The notes beneath the pieces were generated by a model that saw only the letters and a list, made by a program, of their open reading frames with translations, did not search any database and was not told the DNA's origin. A program made the position numbers and the translations under genes. 64,000 nt of DNA, from assembly GCF_030295325.1 (NCBI RefSeq), contig NZ_AP027059.1:1794637-1858636 (forward strand), in the 5' to 3' direction. Below are positions 61,800 to 64,000 of this stretch, in pieces; positions within the stretch are counted from its first letter, which is position 1; the number at the start of each line of letters is the position of its first letter. Origin of the DNA: Haliovirga abyssi. Its GTDB lineage: Bacteria; Fusobacteriota; Fusobacteriia; Fusobacteriales; Haliovirgaceae.

Positions 61800-62971
61800 T
61801 TAATTACCTCCCTCCATTTTCTCTCTCTAATTGATACTCTTTTTAAATATTCTCTTGTTTCTTTATAGGGTAATTTTTTAATTAATCTATTGTATACTTT
61901 TTTAGGCGACATTTTATTTATTTTAATAATTGCTCTGCTAATGTGAGTATTACCAATAAATGCTTTTGATACATTTCCTGCTCCTGTATTATATGCTGCA
62001 ATTGTACAATACATTCTACTTTCTAAATTATTTATTTTCCTTAAATATCTATAATATAATACATTCATATAAGCTGCTCCAATCTCAATATTTTTTGGAG
62101 CATTATATAACTCTTTTGGCGTTAATATTTTTACTTTTCCATATAGTTTTTTAGTTGCATCTGCTCCTGCTGATTTTGGCACAATCTGCATAAGACCATA
62201 TGCAGGAACATAAGATGTTGACATTGGATTAAAATCACTTTCGGATTGAATTATTGCATAAACTAAGCTTTCTTTTATTTTTTCTTTTTCAGAATATTTT
62301 TTTATATATTTACTATACATTAAAGCTTTTTTGTTTTTATAATTTTTTGGAAGCTTTATTTTTATAATAACTCTCTTTTTCCCTTTAATCTTACTCTTTT
62401 CCATCTTAAGTTTATTTCTCTTCACTTTATCTATTACAATTTCAGATACTTTTTTTATATTCTTTTCCCCTTTTTTCAAATATATATCTGTAATTATTGG
62501 AAATGAAATTGGACTCTTAATTTTTTTATTCAGTCTCTTCTCTGTATTTTTTAAATATTCATTTCTATTGAAAGCTGTATTTGTATCTTCTAAAATTAAT
62601 TTCGAAAAAGATTTTGCTAAATCTTTTTTTATTGTTTTTTCATCTCTTGATTTATCAACTATTTTTTCAATAGTTATTTCTCCTTTTTCAAAATCAACTA
62701 TTTTTCTTTCACTGTATTTATTGTCATATTCTACAAATATTTTAGCTGAAGATACTTTTGGATTTTTCCAATTTTTAAGAATATTTTTTTTATAATTTTC
62801 AAACTCTTCTTTTTGAATTTTCTCATAATTCTTAAACTCTTTTTCTATATTTTTCTTATAAGTTTGATATTCTTTATTAGAATTTTTTTTATAATTTTCA
62901 AATCCATCATCTCCAAAACTAAATATAAATATAATTTGAAAACAGATAATTAACATTAATATTCTTTTCAT
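61796..62971 (-). CDS. MltC-like lytic transglycosylase
   Basis: The 391 residues have a signal peptide (MKRILMLIICFQIIFIFSFG) without a lipobox. Residues 20-220 are a charged helical domain (NYKKNSNKEYQTYKKNIEKE, then a DUF3393/MltC-like part with SFSKLILEDTNTAFN). The SLT domain follows: ESLVYAIIQSESDFNP with the catalytic Glu, YGLMQIVPKSAG, NIEIGAAYMNVLYYRYL and CTIAAYNTGAGNV. It cuts peptidoglycan to give 1,6-anhydro ends. Placement among LPP20 proteins suggests a role in building an envelope complex. Confidence 0.9.
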   Translation of the reverse strand: MKRILMLIICFQIIFIFSFGDDGFENYKKNSNKEYQTYKKNIEKEFKNYEKIQKEEFENYKKNILKNWKNPKVSSAKIFVEYDNKYSERKIVDFEKGEITIEKIVDKSRDEKTIKKDLAKSFSKLILEDTNTAFNRNEYLKNTEKRLNKKIKSPISFPIITDIYLKKGEKNIKKVSEIVIDKVKRNKLKMEKSKIKGKKRVIIKIKLPKNYKNKKALMYSKYIKKYSEKEKIKESLVYAIIQSESDFNPMSTSYVPAYGLMQIVPKSAGADATKKLYGKVKILTPKELYNAPKNIEIGAAYMNVLYYRYLRKINNLESRMYCTIAAYNTGAGNVSKAFIGNTHISRAIIKINKMSPKKVYNRLIKKLPYKETREYLKRVSIRERKWREVIK

Positions 62972-62999
62972 AATTGCTCCTCCATAATCATATTAAAAA

Positions 63000-63029
63000 A
63001 TAATCTGGCATTAAAAAACACCAGATTAT
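63000..63029 (-). terminator. Terminator after the LPP20 lipoprotein gene
   Basis: ATAATCTGG pairs with CCAGATTAT around a 12-base loop and is followed on the minus strand by TTTTTT. Confidence 0.75.
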
Positions 63030-63117
63030 CAAATTATTTAGGTACATTAAAAAAATAAATTTGTCAAAATCATTTGAGAAAATCTTTAGATATATTCATA
63101 TTTATTCAAACAAATGA

Positions 63118-63168
63118 CTTAGGAACGTTTAAAAAATAAGTTTCTTATTTTTAAGCCGTTCCTTATTA
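63118..63168. repeat. Internally deleted TAGGAACG repeat
   Basis: TTAGGAACGTTTAAAAAATAAGT is joined directly to TTATTTTTAAGCCGTTCCTTA, so only the outer arms remain. They pair almost fully. Confidence 0.7.
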
Positions 63169-63174
63169 AATTTT

Positions 63175-63756
63175 TTAATTACCTTTATTAAACATCTTAT
63201 CTATTGAAGAATCTAATTCATCTTGAGCATTTTTACTTTTAAATTCTTGCCATAGTGCTTTTTCATTTCTTAATGTACTATTTACAGTTTCCTTTATTTT
63301 AGGCAATGTATCCTCTTTTTTGATTGCAACTAATATATAAACTTCTTTTTCTGGAGATATCCACATATTAATTTGTTTTGAATTAGTAAGAACTTTACTT
63401 GATACTTGTTTTGACACATTTGTGGCAACTTTATCCACACCATCTTGCCCACCTACACCAACAGCATTAGTATAGCTTTTAAACATATTATTTACTTTTA
63501 CTTCTAATTGTCTAGCAAGTTCATCTCTTGCATTTGCCATTGCTTCTGTTCTAGCAAAACTTAATCCTGCTGCACCTATTTTTGCACTTCCAACTGCTGC
63601 TATTCCATCTTCTACTGATGGATTCATTACCCAATTTGGATATTGTGATTGTTGTTGTACCTTTGTTTCTGGTTTTGGTTTATTATTTGCACAACCTCCT
63701 AAAACACTAAGTCCTAATGCTCCTAATATTAATGCTCCTGCTACTGATTTTTTCAT
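63175..63756 (-). CDS. LPP20-family lipoprotein
   Basis: The 193 residues begin with a lipoprotein signal ending in LGGCANN (Cys22). The LPP20 domain is clear: QYPNWVMNPSVEDGIAAVGSAKIGAAGLSFARTEAMANARDELARQLEVKVNNM, and INMWISPEKEVYILVAIKKED. The C-terminal helix is charged. It is the first gene of the envelope cluster and is separated from the transglycosylase gene by a terminator and a repeat, so it probably has its own transcript. Confidence 0.88.
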   Translation of the reverse strand: MKKSVAGALILGALGLSVLGGCANNKPKPETKVQQQSQYPNWVMNPSVEDGIAAVGSAKIGAAGLSFARTEAMANARDELARQLEVKVNNMFKSYTNAVGVGGQDGVDKVATNVSKQVSSKVLTNSKQINMWISPEKEVYILVAIKKEDTLPKIKETVNSTLRNEKALWQEFKSKNAQDELDSSIDKMFNKGN

Positions 63757-63909
63757 TTTTTTGTCCTCCTCTTTATTTTTTTGTAATGAATTTAAATCAA
63801 TACATTATTGATAATCTCTATTTTTTTACTTTAAATTTTAAAAAAATAAGATTAATAAATTAAATAGTTTAAATCAAATAGTTTAATTGTTTTTTTTATT
63901 AAAAGCCTA

Positions 63910-64000
63910 AGGAACGTTTAAAAAATAATGTTCTCATATTTTGTTATAAAAACACTTAAAACATTGCGTATTTTATAACAAAATGGGAATGTTATTTTTA
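63910..64000. repeat. TAGGAACG repeat running to the window edge
   Basis: AAGGAACGTTTAAAAAATAATG, TATTTTGTTATAAAAACACT and CATTGCGTATTTTATAACAA are readable; the right end lies outside. There is no gene in 63757-64000. Confidence 0.65.

Overview
This window is very AT-rich, and every confident gene lies on the minus strand, as expected inside one replichore of a bacterial chromosome. The gene content points to an anaerobic, fermentative, double-membraned bacterium, most probably a member of the Fusobacteriota. Four things support this: waaA (Kdo transferase, so LPS), outer-membrane barrels and LPP20-type lipoproteins; a ylxM-ffh pair and an L27 with the Prp-cleaved N-terminus together with its protease Prp; adhE plus an [FeFe]-hydrogenase operon; and the lack of any respiratory gene. 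The phylum is an inference, because no rRNA is present.

Layout in plus coordinates (transcription runs right to left). 1-600: start of an outer-membrane barrel gene. 0.87-2.9 kb: rpsP, ffh, ylxM. 3.0-3.6 kb: PIN-domain toxin-antitoxin pair. 3.8-19.5 kb: housekeeping block (purA, trmB, waaA, DMT exporter, HU, ASKHA ferredoxin, polysaccharide deacetylase, cmk, prmA, Rpn-type nuclease, nadB, surE, acylphosphatase, ymdB, rny). 19.5-22.9 kb: two TPR proteins, an anti-sigma/anti-anti-sigma pair and a lipoprotein. 23.1-27.7 kb: lgt, miaA, obg, rpmA, prp and rplU with an L21 leader. 28-31.5 kb: oleate hydratase, a threonine-aldolase-like enzyme and an FlK-type thioesterase. 31.7-38.4 kb: adhE followed by a ferredoxin, PAS, SpoIIE phosphatase, ferredoxin and [FeFe]-hydrogenase set. 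46.9-54.8 kb: oxidoreductase, dprA, recQ, rnhA, and a solute-binding protein with a diguanylate cyclase. 55-63.8 kb: an envelope cluster of LPP20-related proteins, predicted barrels and a lytic transglycosylase.

The most interesting region is 38.4-46.9 kb. It looks like an integron-type cassette array without an integrase in view (CALIN-like). Three related, GC-richer imperfect palindromes with AAC...GTT ends, resembling attC sites, separate gene modules that resemble antiphage defence: a two-gene CBASS (CD-NTase plus Cap15-like 2TM/beta effector), a SEFIR/TIR-like protein paired with a KilA-N protein, and a 1237-residue protein with a predicted nuclease-like N-terminus and a degenerate P-loop. 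A decayed gene lies at one edge and an IS3-type OrfA stub at the other.

Three families of dispersed intergenic repeats are scattered through the window: a palindrome starting TAGGAACG, a ~108-bp element bounded by AATAAGCTACGC, and degenerate copies of a CACGAAT/CACTAAT tract. Other points worth attention are an apparent ATT start codon in rny, two small genes (41 and 54 codons), and a MerR-like promoter layout before the oleate hydratase.
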